A stretch of DNA of 64,000 nt from Colwellia sp. Arc7-635 (GTDB lineage: Bacteria > Pseudomonadota > Gammaproteobacteria > Enterobacterales > Alteromonadaceae). The stretch is taken from positions 1,612,001-1,676,000 of the forward strand of contig NZ_CP034660.1 of NCBI RefSeq assembly GCF_003971255.1. The letters run 5' to 3'. Within the stretch, counting starts at the first letter, position 1, and each line of letters begins with the position of its first letter. A program made the translations under genes and the position numbers. This document shows, in pieces, positions 9,226 to 17,672 of this stretch. Below the pieces are notes generated by a model. It saw only the letters and a program-made list of their open reading frames with translations, ran no database searches and was not told where the DNA came from.

Positions 9226-9492
9226 GTTAATTCTTCTCAAAGTAATGAATAGTTGCACTACTTTATATTTGAGCTCTGAATTTTAATTCGTTTGCTAAGT
9301 AACCGAGCATTTGCTTAGAGAATCGAGTATCTCAGAACAACATTTTATAAATGATATGTTTTTCTAGCTATTGCCTACTTTTCGTTAATGTAGCTGATAG
9401 AAAAATTGGATAGATAACTTAAGTAAAAATTTAGACATAACACACATATTAAAAACATAAAGCTAGTTAATTTTGTAAATGGAGATGATCCG

Positions 9493-11121
9493 ATGAAAAC
9501 GATTAAATATAGTCTTTCAGTACTTGGTTTAGCAATTGGTATGGCAGCAACAGGTCTCAGTATGTCGGTATCGGCAACAGAGCCAACGCTATCAAAAGCA
9601 GATTTTGAAGATGCACAATTACATTACTTTCAGCGTTGTGCTGGTTGTCATGGTGTGTTGCGTAAAGGCGCGACAGGCAAAAACCTTGAACCAGAAAATA
9701 CGCTTAAAAAAGGCCAATCGCGTCTAGAGAAAATTATTTCTTTAGGTACGGAAGGTGGCATGAACAACTTTGATGATATTTTTAGTGAAAAAGAAATTTC
9801 AAACTTAGCCACTTTCATTCAAATGACACCACCCGTGCCGCCAGAAATGTCGTTAGAGCAAATGCGCTCTCACACAAAAGAATATGTTTCGCCAAAAGAC
9901 TACCCAACAAAACCTCTACACGGTTTAAACTGGAAAAATTTCTTTGTTGTTATCGAACGTGACGCAGGTACTGCCGCTATTATTGATGGCGATACTAAAA
10001 AAATTATCACTCACATTGATACGGGTTACGCGGTACATGTAATTAAAGGTACTGAGCATCATAAAGTTGACCATGCGAAAGATGTCGGCCGTTTTTGGTA
10101 CACCATTGGTCGTGACGGTAAAGTTAATAAAATCGATTTATGGCAAACACCTGACAAAATGTTAGTTGCTGAAACTAAAATGGCTTACGACGCACGTGAT
10201 ATAGCTGTTTCAGGTGATGGTAAATACGTTATTGCTGGCGGTTACTGGCCTGCACATTTCGTCATCATGGATGCTGTTACATTAAACCCACTCAAAGTTG
10301 TTTCTACTCGTGGTTATAACACGAAAGGTGAGTTTATTAATGAAGCGCGTGTAGCGGCTATTTACACTTCTCCTTTAACATCTTCATTTATTGTTGCGGT
10401 TAAAGAAACAGGGCAAATGCTACAAGTAGATTATACCGATTTAGACAACTTAACGATTACAAGCATCGCGTCAGCAGAGTTCTTGCATGATGGTTTCTTT
10501 GACCCTTCAGGTCGTTATTTCCAAATTGCGGCTAATGCGTCAAACAAAATGGTAGTGATTGATACTGTTAAACGTAAATTAGAAGCAATGATTGAAGTTG
10601 ATGCATTACCGCATCCTGGTCCTGGTGCAAACTGGATTGATAAAGAATGTGGTCCTGTTGGCGGCACAACTCATTTAGGTATTGGCCTAGTGTCAGTTTG
10701 GGGTAACGACCCAATGGGTCACCCAGATAAAGCATGGAAACTTTGTTATGAAGTTGAAACAGACGGTGCTGGTGCATTTATTCGTACTCATGAAACGTCA
10801 CAATATGTTTGGGCTGATCAGCTAAAACATCCTGAACCAGAGATTCAGCAATCAGTGCAAGTGTTTGATAAAGACACCCATGAAATTGTGAAAACTATCC
10901 GTGTAACAACAGATCCTGGTAAAGCGGCACTACATATGGAGTTTAACGACGACGGTAGTGAAGTTTGGGTGTCAGTTTGGAACCGTAAAGATGCGAAAAG
11001 CCCAACAGGTGAAATCGTTATTTATGATGCAAAAACACTTAAAGAGTTACACCGTATTAAAGGTTTAACTACACCAACAGGTAAGTTTAACGTTCATAAC
11101 CGTATGAACCACAAAACTTAA
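9493..11121 (+). CDS. nirS: cytochrome cd1 nitrite reductase (NO-forming)
   Basis: Periplasmic enzyme reducing nitrite to nitric oxide with a heme c electron entry domain and a heme d1 active site. There is a Sec signal peptide (cleavage near residue 28, SVSA/TE), a cytochrome c domain with CAGCH (residues 49-53) and a candidate axial Met in GGMNNF, and then the eight-bladed d1 propeller. Typical landmarks are GYAVHVIKG (His182, likely d1 ligand), DARDIAVSGDGKYVIAGGYW, HPGPGANW (His374), THLG (His394) and the C-terminal PTGKFNVHN. The length of 542 residues fits NirS. An insert (TEHHKVDHAKDVG) follows the d1-ligand segment. GGAGATG precedes the ATG. None of the nirF/D/L/G/H/J/E genes for heme d1 synthesis are in the window. 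Confidence 0.95.
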   Translation: MKTIKYSLSVLGLAIGMAATGLSMSVSATEPTLSKADFEDAQLHYFQRCAGCHGVLRKGATGKNLEPENTLKKGQSRLEKIISLGTEGGMNNFDDIFSEKEISNLATFIQMTPPVPPEMSLEQMRSHTKEYVSPKDYPTKPLHGLNWKNFFVVIERDAGTAAIIDGDTKKIITHIDTGYAVHVIKGTEHHKVDHAKDVGRFWYTIGRDGKVNKIDLWQTPDKMLVAETKMAYDARDIAVSGDGKYVIAGGYWPAHFVIMDAVTLNPLKVVSTRGYNTKGEFINEARVAAIYTSPLTSSFIVAVKETGQMLQVDYTDLDNLTITSIASAEFLHDGFFDPSGRYFQIAANASNKMVVIDTVKRKLEAMIEVDALPHPGPGANWIDKECGPVGGTTHLGIGLVSVWGNDPMGHPDKAWKLCYEVETDGAGAFIRTHETSQYVWADQLKHPEPEIQQSVQVFDKDTHEIVKTIRVTTDPGKAALHMEFNDDGSEVWVSVWNRKDAKSPTGEIVIYDAKTLKELHRIKGLTTPTGKFNVHNRMNHKT

Positions 11122-11189
11122 TAAGCAACTTAATTGAGGTGATAGTTTGTGATGGTTTTCTCAACAATATCACCTACTCATTTAGGTTA

Positions 11190-11215
11190 GCGGGCATAGC
11201 ATAGGCTATGTCCGC
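11190..11215 (+). promoter_or_regulatory. strong hairpin between nirS and the nirT-like gene
   Basis: An 11-base-pair stem (GCGGGCATAGC / GCTATGTCCGC, one G-U pair) with a four-base loop sits 32 bases before the next ATG. It is not followed by a long U-tract (GTATTTTCG). It could stabilise the 3' end of a nirS message or partly attenuate read-through into the multiheme gene. Confidence 0.5.
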
Positions 11216-11246
11216 GTATTTTCGCTTTATTCTGTAAGAGTCTATT

Positions 11247-13052
11247 ATGGTAAATAATACAGTAAGTAAACCCAGCTTTTGGTCTCGTCGACTCATTCTT
11301 GGTACAACGGTATCTGGCGCAGTGATCTTCTTTGTGGTTGGTATCATTTTCTGGGGTGGCTTTAATACCGCCATGGAAGCAACCAATACCACCGAATTTT
11401 GTATCGGCTGTCATGAAATGGAAGACAACGTTTATCAAGAATATAAACCGACCATACATTTCTCAAATAGAACAGGCGTAAGAGCCGGTTGTCCTGATTG
11501 TCATGTGCCAAGACCTTGGATCCACAAAGTGGTGCGTAAAATCCAAGCTTCCAAAGAAGTTTTTTCTTGGTTAACAGGTAAATTAGACACCAAAGAAAAA
11601 TTCAATGAACATCGCTTCACACTGGCTAAAAGTGTTTGGCAAGCGATGAAAAGTACAGATTCACGTGAATGTCGTAACTGTCACAATTTTGAATCTATGA
11701 ACCCTGAATTCCAAAAGCCTCGCGCTCGTCAACAGCATTTAAACGCATTTGAAACCGGACAAACCTGTATCGATTGTCATAAAGGTATTGCTCATCATGG
11801 CGTTAGAGATAAATTGTCTGATGAAGAACTTGAAGCTATTGAAGCGCCAAATCCTGAATATATTCGCGAAGTACCACAACTTTACCGTGACGGTTTAGCA
11901 CGTGTTGAAGCTAAAGAAGCCGCTGAAAGCGCGCAACTGAAAGCTGAACATGCTGCGGAAAAAGAAAAAGTACAAGCACAAATTGAAAAAGCCGTTGCAG
12001 AGGCGACAAGTCATATGACAGCAGTACCGCAAGCTGCAGAAAAAGCAGGTACTGACAGTGGTAATGCTAAAGCACCGGTCAACATTAGCAATATTAATGT
12101 CGACTGGAGTAAAGCTAATGCGACTGATATTAGTGTGTTTTACCCTGGTACGGCTTCAATAGAGTGGATACTAGGTCGTAATCATGGCGGTAAACGTGCA
12201 TTTACCAAAGGTGATCGCTGTATTGAATGTCATGGTAAAGAAGTGGCTGATATCGGTAAGAACATCGCATCTGGTGAAAGTGAAAAAATTGAAGACCCTG
12301 CGTTAATTCCAGGTAAACGTGGTAGCTTTGACGTCACTATTAGTTCAGCGCACGATGCTGAAAACCTTTACTTGAAATTTAGCTGGCCAGAAACTGAGCA
12401 TACACCAGCGCCATTCGTTGATGGCGGTAAAATGGACCCTGCTAACTCAATGAAACTGGCCTTTATGTTAGCCACTGATGATGTTGAGTATGCTGACCGT
12501 GCCGGTTGTTGGGGTACATGTCATGCGGATGTTAACGGTATGCCGTTTGTGCCTGAAAAAGATGAATTACTGGGCTCTGATCTAGCAAAACGTTTAGATT
12601 TTAGTAACGGTTTAACTAAGTATATCACTGAGTCTCGTACAGACCTTGAGCTTAAAGGCCGCGGTGGTAAATCACTCGGCGGTTGGGATAAGTTAAAAGA
12701 CGAAAGTGAGATACAAGCTGCGGTAGATTCAAACAAGTTTATGGACATAATGCGCTATAAAGCTGGTGAAGGTATCGTTGAAGACGGTTATATTTTAGCT
12801 GAACGTCAAATGCATGGTGGTCAAGGTGGTGAAGTAAGTGCAACGCTTGAAAATGGCACTTGGACTGTGATGGTTAAACGTAAGCTTAAGTCTGACAAAG
12901 CGGGTGATGTTAGCATTGAAGCAGGTACCGTATATAACTTCGGTTTTGCTATCCATGATGATTACACTAGCGGTCGTTATCATCATGTTTCATTTGGCTA
13001 CAAGTTAGCACTGGATAATGCTGAAGCAGAAATTAATGCGACTAAACTATAA
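11247..13052 (+). CDS. NapC/NirT-type multiheme cytochrome c fused to an ethylbenzene-dehydrogenase-like heme domain
   Basis: Membrane-anchored quinol-dehydrogenase-type cytochrome that probably passes electrons from quinol to NirS or other periplasmic acceptors. Residues 18-38 form a membrane anchor. The NapC/NirT domain (about 45-190) has four CxxCH motifs: CIGCH (52), CPDCH (82), CRNCH (142) and CIDCH (174). A charged Ala/Glu/Lys coiled linker (about 220-275) leads to a fifth site CIECH (325) and a C-terminal domain (about 355-600) resembling the cytochrome c-552/DMSO-reductase-like (EB_dh) fold. That domain carries an unusual CWGTCH (421-426, CxxxCH). Ordinary NirT is about 200 residues, so this is a fusion three times the usual size. 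It lies 125 bases after nirS and is probably co-transcribed. Confidence 0.85.
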   Translation: MVNNTVSKPSFWSRRLILGTTVSGAVIFFVVGIIFWGGFNTAMEATNTTEFCIGCHEMEDNVYQEYKPTIHFSNRTGVRAGCPDCHVPRPWIHKVVRKIQASKEVFSWLTGKLDTKEKFNEHRFTLAKSVWQAMKSTDSRECRNCHNFESMNPEFQKPRARQQHLNAFETGQTCIDCHKGIAHHGVRDKLSDEELEAIEAPNPEYIREVPQLYRDGLARVEAKEAAESAQLKAEHAAEKEKVQAQIEKAVAEATSHMTAVPQAAEKAGTDSGNAKAPVNISNINVDWSKANATDISVFYPGTASIEWILGRNHGGKRAFTKGDRCIECHGKEVADIGKNIASGESEKIEDPALIPGKRGSFDVTISSAHDAENLYLKFSWPETEHTPAPFVDGGKMDPANSMKLAFMLATDDVEYADRAGCWGTCHADVNGMPFVPEKDELLGSDLAKRLDFSNGLTKYITESRTDLELKGRGGKSLGGWDKLKDESEIQAAVDSNKFMDIMRYKAGEGIVEDGYILAERQMHGGQGGEVSATLENGTWTVMVKRKLKSDKAGDVSIEAGTVYNFGFAIHDDYTSGRYHHVSFGYKLALDNAEAEINATKL

Positions 13053-13131
13053 TTTTATATTGTAGAGTCTTGTTTAGTTGAATTAAGCCAAGCCAAGCAT
13101 GAAGTGATAGCGCTTAGCGAAGTAAAAAATT

Positions 13132-13164
13132 AAAAAGCCTTTTGTGTAAACAAAAGGCTTTTTT
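13132..13164 (+). terminator. rho-independent terminator after the nirS operon
   Basis: The inverted repeat AAAAAGCCTTTTG / CAAAAGGCTTTTT has a six-base loop and ends in a run of T. It lies 80 bases downstream of the multiheme gene stop and is a strong candidate terminator. Confidence 0.85.
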
Positions 13165-13209
13165 ATGTCGAGATATTTATAACTGAAATATAAGCAAAAA
13201 TGTTGAGAG

Positions 13210-13236
13210 GCTAATGAGTGTTTTATTAGCTTTTTT
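13210..13236 (+). terminator. second terminator-like hairpin
   Basis: A six-base-pair stem GCTAAT / ATTAGC with a nine-base loop is followed directly by TTTTTT. It lies 46 bases beyond the first terminator and may act as a backup. Confidence 0.5.
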
Positions 13237-13368
13237 AAGTCAAATACAAGAGATTATTTACTTGATATAGCGCAATGTTCTGCACTGCAAGCGTATTCAT
13301 TACAGTTGATTGCGTCTATTATTTATTTTCCACAATGAAAGAACATTCAGTCAAAAGGCTATTTAATC

Positions 13369-13752
13369 ATGAGTACAAGTAAACACGGATTATCAATTGG
13401 TATTGAACGTAGTGATAGCCATATTTTTCTTTCACTAAAAGCTGTTGGAAACTTGACTCATGCTGATTATGAGCTGATCACCCCTATGCTTGAATCTGCG
13501 CTGTCGCAGGTTAAGTATCCTGAAGTTGATGTGCTTTTCGATGGCACAGCCCTTGATGGTTGGGAGTTAAGAGCTGCTTGGGACGACTTTAAACTTGGCT
13601 TAAAACACAATAATGAATTTAGAAAAATTGCTATTTATGGTAATAAAAACTGGCTAAAAATGAGCGCTAAAGTAGGCACTTGGTTTATCTCCGGCGAAAT
13701 TAAATATTTTGAAAATGTTACTGATGCGATTAATTGGCTAAGAGAAGAATAG
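13369..13752 (+). CDS. SpoIIAA-like (STAS-fold) protein
   Basis: A 127-residue soluble protein. The pattern LSLKAVGNLTHADYELITPMLE, DVLFDGTALDGWELRAAWDDFKLGL and IAIYGNKNWLK fits the SpoIIAA-like family (DUF3478 type), a STAS-like fold found as single-domain proteins and implicated in lipid or carrier binding. The function is not established. It lies after the nirS terminators and 51 bases before the cupredoxin gene, so the two may be co-transcribed. A weak FNR-like site (TTGATATAGCGCAA, two half-site mismatches) is 94 bases upstream. No direct role in denitrification can be shown. Confidence 0.75.
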   Translation: MSTSKHGLSIGIERSDSHIFLSLKAVGNLTHADYELITPMLESALSQVKYPEVDVLFDGTALDGWELRAAWDDFKLGLKHNNEFRKIAIYGNKNWLKMSAKVGTWFISGEIKYFENVTDAINWLREE

Positions 13753-13803
13753 TTATTTTAAATAATACATGAGCCTTAGGGCTGTTTAAACAAGGGATTT
13801 TAT

Positions 13804-14124
13804 ATGCGTATATTTGCAGTGTTGATATTACTATTTTGCTCTTTAGGGCCGGTTAATGCTAAAGAAATTGTTGTTGAAATATTTAAAAAACAATTTACTC
13901 CGGCACAAATCACCGTTGAACAGGGCGATACTGTAATCTGGAAAAATATTGAAAAGCGTCAATACCATAATGTGTGGTTTAAGCAGTTGGTCAAAGATGA
14001 ACCCGATTATATCTTTCCTGGTGAAAGCTATCAGCGAACATTTTCTGAACTAGGTGAGTTTGCCTATGAATGCGGCCCTCATCCTAAAATGGTCGGTGCG
14101 GTTAAGGTTATTTCCAGTCAATAG
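13804..14124 (+). CDS. secreted cupredoxin (plastocyanin/azurin-like blue copper protein)
   Basis: A small periplasmic electron carrier. A signal peptide covers residues 1-19 (VNA/KE). The mature domain of about 87 residues has a full type 1 copper ligand set: His55 in RQYHNVW, then Cys90, His93 and Met96 in ECGPHPKM. The size is close to plastocyanin and pseudoazurin, which donate electrons to nitrite, NO or N2O reductases. Its position between nirS and the nor genes makes it a plausible donor to NirS, but that is inferred. It follows the SpoIIAA-like gene by 51 bases. Confidence 0.85.
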   Translation: MRIFAVLILLFCSLGPVNAKEIVVEIFKKQFTPAQITVEQGDTVIWKNIEKRQYHNVWFKQLVKDEPDYIFPGESYQRTFSELGEFAYECGPHPKMVGAVKVISSQ

Positions 14125-14219
14125 AAATACAACCACACTAAACGATAATATTGATAATAAGTGACGTTAAGCTTTATAAAACACGTAATGAATATTATAA
14201 AAAATGAGCCATAAATTAT

Positions 14220-14939
14220 TTATTTTTGAAATAGCTCAGGATGTGTTTTCTTTATTTTTAACAGTGCTTTATTTATTACATTAATATCAGTAGCGCCCTT
14301 TTTAAAGGCTAAATAGGTTGGCAGTTGATAATGACTAATACTTGTAACATTCGCCATGAAATTTGGATAAGAGCTTTTCAAAACGTACTCACCAACAACT
14401 TTACTTGTGATCACAGCATCGAGTCTCTCGTGAATTAACATTTTAAATAGAACATCATTGGAAGGCAGCTTTTTGAAGGTGGCATTTTCAAGTTGGTGTA
14501 AATTAGTAATGTCTAAATGGAAATTTATCCCTCGATGTACGCCAACTACTTTTTTAGTTAAATCTAATCTTTTACTATTTTTAGGTGTAAAAACGCCAAT
14601 TTTTGTAATGTGTATTGGGGTGCTTGTGTAGTCTAAGTATACTTCTCTATTCGGAAATTTCCCCAATGAAAAATAGCAATCATAACGGCTTTCTTCTATT
14701 TCTTGTTTTAGTCTCGCCCAAGGGAGGTTAACGACTTCCACATCTAAGTCGAGACTTTTAAATAACACCTGTAGTAGTGCCATATCTGAGCCAATAAACT
14801 CATTCTTTGACTCGTCAAAAACAGTATAGGGAGGGTAATGAGTAGTAGCACAAGTTAATTTTTTAGCTGCTTTAGCGCTCGAACTTATCAACAATGAAAA
14901 TAGTAAAAATAAGGATAATAATTTAGTTGTTTTCGACAT
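14220..14939 (-). CDS. periplasmic solute-binding protein, family 3 type
   Basis: A 239-residue secreted protein with a signal peptide (residues 1-24, SAKA/A) and the typical family 3 solute-binding layout. It opens with TCATTHYPPYTVFDE, then GSDMALLQVLFKSL, a YDCYFSLGKFPNRE segment, and TKIGVF before the second lobe. Proteins of this kind without transporter genes nearby often act as sensors or orphan binding proteins. Both neighbours are on the other strand and no permease or ATPase is linked. The ligand cannot be assigned. Confidence 0.75.
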   Translation of the reverse strand: MSKTTKLLSLFLLFSLLISSSAKAAKKLTCATTHYPPYTVFDESKNEFIGSDMALLQVLFKSLDLDVEVVNLPWARLKQEIEESRYDCYFSLGKFPNREVYLDYTSTPIHITKIGVFTPKNSKRLDLTKKVVGVHRGINFHLDITNLHQLENATFKKLPSNDVLFKMLIHERLDAVITSKVVGEYVLKSSYPNFMANVTSISHYQLPTYLAFKKGATDINVINKALLKIKKTHPELFQK

Positions 14940-15486
14940 TAATGACTCTATTTTTTAAGAATGAAATTTATATCATAGTATTCAAATGCCTAGAATATCT
15001 AACTGAAGTATCTAACGCTAATGTCTAGCTAAAATTACTGACAAACATTGACAGTAAAGACTATGAAATATATTTGAAAATGTCCAGTTGATATGACATC
15101 AAGTCACTAAATTTGCATGTTCGAAAGAAAACAAAGCAAAACTTTATCTAATATGGCTCTATTTAATACAGCTTTAACTCAGGCTTGTTACTGTCCTAGT
15201 TTAATTAACTTTCAGAGTAAGGAAAAGTTAGTCATCATAGCAACGCTATTTCTCTCCATTTTTGCACCCAGCTAACGCTATTTATATTTTTACCAGTAAA
15301 AGCGATATGCCAATTATGTGATTTTTCGCACAAAACTTTGAAATATGCGCCTTGGCTTGATCGGTATCAAGTGGCAGTCATTCTTCTTTGCATTTCGCTA
15401 CTCTCCAATTGCTTTGGCCTTATTTTGAGCGTAATTTAGCGAGTATTATTTTGTCACCCGCTGTAGAAAAGTGTAAATAGGAAATT
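14940..15486. other. 547-bp intergenic region upstream of norQ
   Basis: This region separates the divergent solute-binding protein and norQ genes. It holds a perfect FNR/DNR box (15357-15370). A related sequence TTGATATGACATCAA at 15088-15102 has a five-base spacer instead of four. No open frame or RNA gene was recognised. Confidence 0.5.
15357..15370. promoter_or_regulatory. perfect FNR/DNR box upstream of norQ
   Basis: TTGATCGGTATCAA matches TTGAT-N4-ATCAA at all ten half-site positions. Its centre is 123 bases before the norQ ATG. At class II spacing transcription would start near 15405, but no good -10 element is evident at the expected place. Confidence 0.8.
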
Positions 15487-16326
15487 ATGGCTATTATGAA
15501 TTCAAATGCGTCGGTTGCTATTGCCGCTGACAATACCAAAAGCTCAAATGAGCCACTTTATTATCAAGAACAAGACAACGAAGTCGCGTTATTTGAATAT
15601 GCTTACAATCATCAGTTGCCAGTTTTAATTAAGGGGCCAACAGGTTGTGGTAAAACACGTTTTATCGCTCACATGGCAGAAAAATTAAATAAGCCATTAT
15701 ATACCGTTGCCTGTCATGACGACTTAACCGCCGCTGACCTAGTGGGCCGTCATCTTGTTGGGCCAGAAGGTACTTATTGGCAAGATGGCCCGTTAACAAA
15801 GGCTGTACGCGAAGGCGGTATCTGTTATTTAGATGAAGTAGTAGAAGCGCGAAAAGATACCACAGTTGTATTGCATCCACTGGCTGATGACCGCCGTATT
15901 TTACCGTTGGAAAGAACCGGAGAATTGATTGAAGCCGCACCTGGTTTTATGTTGGTGGTTTCTTATAATCCGGGTTACCAAAACCTTTTTAAAGGCATGA
16001 AACCTAGCACGCGTCAGCGCTTTGTCGCCTTACGATTTGGTTATCCAGAAAGTAAAATTGAGCAAGACATTATCATCAAAGAAACCGGTGTTGAGCCAAG
16101 CATTGCATGCAAGTTAGTTGAATTAGCACAGGCATTACGTCGTTTAGAAGAAAACGATTTAGAAGAAGTCGCATCTACTCGCTTACTGATTTATGCCGCT
16201 AAAATGATGTCGTCAGGCATGAATCCTATTGAAGTGTGTCGTTGTTGTTTAGCCGAACCATTATCTGATGATTTACAAACGGTTAATTCAATTATGGAAG
16301 TGGTTAAAATTTATTTTGATGCCTAA
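15487..16326 (+). CDS. norQ: NorQ/CbbQ/NirQ-type MoxR AAA+ ATPase
   Basis: An AAA+ chaperone that works with NorD to activate or insert metal into nitric oxide reductase. Walker A is GPTGCGKT (residues 50-57), Walker B is GICYLDEVVEA (111-121), and SYNPGYQ and KPSTRQRFVAL carry the sensor and arginine-finger region. The length of 279 residues is slightly above the usual 260-270 because of an N-terminal extension. Two in-frame ATGs (15487 and 15496) are possible. It heads norQ-norE-norF, with norE overlapping its stop by eight bases. Confidence 0.92.
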   Translation: MAIMNSNASVAIAADNTKSSNEPLYYQEQDNEVALFEYAYNHQLPVLIKGPTGCGKTRFIAHMAEKLNKPLYTVACHDDLTAADLVGRHLVGPEGTYWQDGPLTKAVREGGICYLDEVVEARKDTTVVLHPLADDRRILPLERTGELIEAAPGFMLVVSYNPGYQNLFKGMKPSTRQRFVALRFGYPESKIEQDIIIKETGVEPSIACKLVELAQALRRLEENDLEEVASTRLLIYAAKMMSSGMNPIEVCRCCLAEPLSDDLQTVNSIMEVVKIYFDA

Positions 16327-16933
16327 TACTATCCTGAACACTGATATGGGCATAGCGCCTACCAGTGAAACTAAGAAACTGCCTGGCGATTTAGCTATGT
16401 GGTTTTTTATTTTGGCTGAGTTAACGGTATTTGCGATATTTTTTATTGGCTTTGCTATTGCCGAAAATTTAAATGTCGATATGTTCGCACAAGGTAAAAC
16501 ACAGCTGCATAAAGTGATTGGACTGCTCAATACGATTGCCTTAATCACTAGCAGTTATTTTGTTGCTATATCTTTGCATGCTATGCGTGAGAATAACGAC
16601 AAACAAGTGGTTATTCGTTTGATATGGGCGTTGATGTTTGCGTCGGTTTATATCGTTTTAAAACTTTGGGAGTATCAAGCACTATTTTCCCAAGGTATTG
16701 ATATAGAAACGAATACGTTTTTTACTTTATACTTTTTAATTACCGCGTTTCATTTTATGCATATTTTATTGGGGATGGTAATTTTGCTTTATATGGCGAT
16801 AAATGTTTATAAAGGTAAATATCGAGATCCAGCGTCAGAAAATGAATTTTCAGGTTTTGAATCAGGTGCATGTTATTGGCATATGGTTGATTTACTTTGG
16901 ATTATTCTCTTTCCATTGATTTACGTCATTTAA
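16319..16933 (+). CDS. norE: NorE-like cytochrome c oxidase subunit III family protein
   Basis: A 204-residue integral membrane protein with five predicted helices. The pattern LPGDLAMWFFILAELTVF, then YFVAISLHAM, and FHFMHILLGMVILLYMA followed by CYWHMVDLLWIILFPLIY is the heme-copper oxidase subunit III family as found in nor operons (NorE). NorE promotes NO reductase activity but is not a catalytic subunit. The ATG at 16319 overlaps the norQ stop by eight bases; an upstream TTG at 16268 would overlap norQ by 59 bases and adds nothing recognisable. Confidence 0.88.
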   Translation: MPNTILNTDMGIAPTSETKKLPGDLAMWFFILAELTVFAIFFIGFAIAENLNVDMFAQGKTQLHKVIGLLNTIALITSSYFVAISLHAMRENNDKQVVIRLIWALMFASVYIVLKLWEYQALFSQGIDIETNTFFTLYFLITAFHFMHILLGMVILLYMAINVYKGKYRDPASENEFSGFESGACYWHMVDLLWIILFPLIYVI

Positions 16934-16944
16934 GAAGTGCAGAT

Positions 16945-17211
16945 ATGATAAAAACTTGGCAAAAATTTGCCCTCAGTTGGGGATGGCTAATTATATTAAC
17001 GCTCGCTTCGGTTGCGATAGGACACTACTTCCAATCATCATCGTTAAATTCTTTTATTTTTATTAGCTTAGTCATGCTCATTGTTGCCATGAAAGGACAG
17101 CAAATTATTGATGTTTTTATGGAGTTAAAACATGCGCCTCGATTTTGGCGCAATATCATGCTGGCTTACGTAATTGTCATTCCACTTATTATCACTATTA
17201 TTTATCTCTGA
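16945..17211 (+). CDS. norF: NorF-like small membrane protein (COX subunit IV family)
   Basis: An 88-residue protein with three hydrophobic helices. The layout WGWLIILTLASVAIGHYF, FIFISLVMLIVAMKGQQIID and LAYVIVIPLIITIIYL is that of prokaryotic cytochrome oxidase subunit IV-like proteins, found beside norE as norF and needed for full NO reductase activity. The ATG at 16945 lies 11 bases after the norE stop. An upstream TTG at 16897 runs inside norE and is unlikely. Confidence 0.8.
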   Translation: MIKTWQKFALSWGWLIILTLASVAIGHYFQSSSLNSFIFISLVMLIVAMKGQQIIDVFMELKHAPRFWRNIMLAYVIVIPLIITIIYL

Positions 17212-17672
17212 GCTGAATAGGGCCTCCGATTTCAATTACTTTTAATCTTATCACCCATGTTCTTTTATCGTTCTTCTTTTAATTGTACTGCTTATGATAG
17301 CTTATATTGAGGATGAAATTTCTTTGAATGCTTTAGTGCCAAAGCTAATTTCGTAGCAATTTTTAGTGTCATGTGTAGTGTCATGCTTGGTGTAATGTTC
17401 AATGAAACAGCAGCTTTGAATTTAAGACGATCTTTAGCGAAAGTTTGCGGTATAACTACAGAAAGCTAATGGGCCACGGATTATTAGATGATAATCTGTG
17501 GTCAAAGCGAGCAGTTGGTTTACGCTTGGTAGTATGTACTTCGAATGATCTGCCATTCACTTGTTCTGAGAGATTCTGGTTAATCAGGGCACCCATGATA
17601 GACTTTCATTGATTATCGAATCTAGCCTGCTTAGGCTCGGATGTACTCGTCATTTATCACAAGGAGAATAAA
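17212..17672. other. 461-bp intergenic region after norF
   Basis: No convincing gene, terminator with a U-tract, or FNR-type box was seen. The right end holds the ribosome binding site AAGGAGAATAAA of the next small gene. Confidence 0.4.

Noticed and set aside
13262-13275. TTGATATAGCGCAA as an FNR/DNR box for the SpoIIAA-like gene
   Set aside because: Two mismatches in one half-site and no aligned -10 element; too weak to annotate.
15088-15102. TTGATATGACATCAA as another FNR/DNR box
   Set aside because: The spacer is five bases rather than four, and it is about 400 bases from norQ; a perfect box exists closer.
16897-16944. Extended norF start at TTG 16897
   Set aside because: It would overlap norE by 37 bases with no ribosome binding site, while ATG 16945 gives the usual family length.
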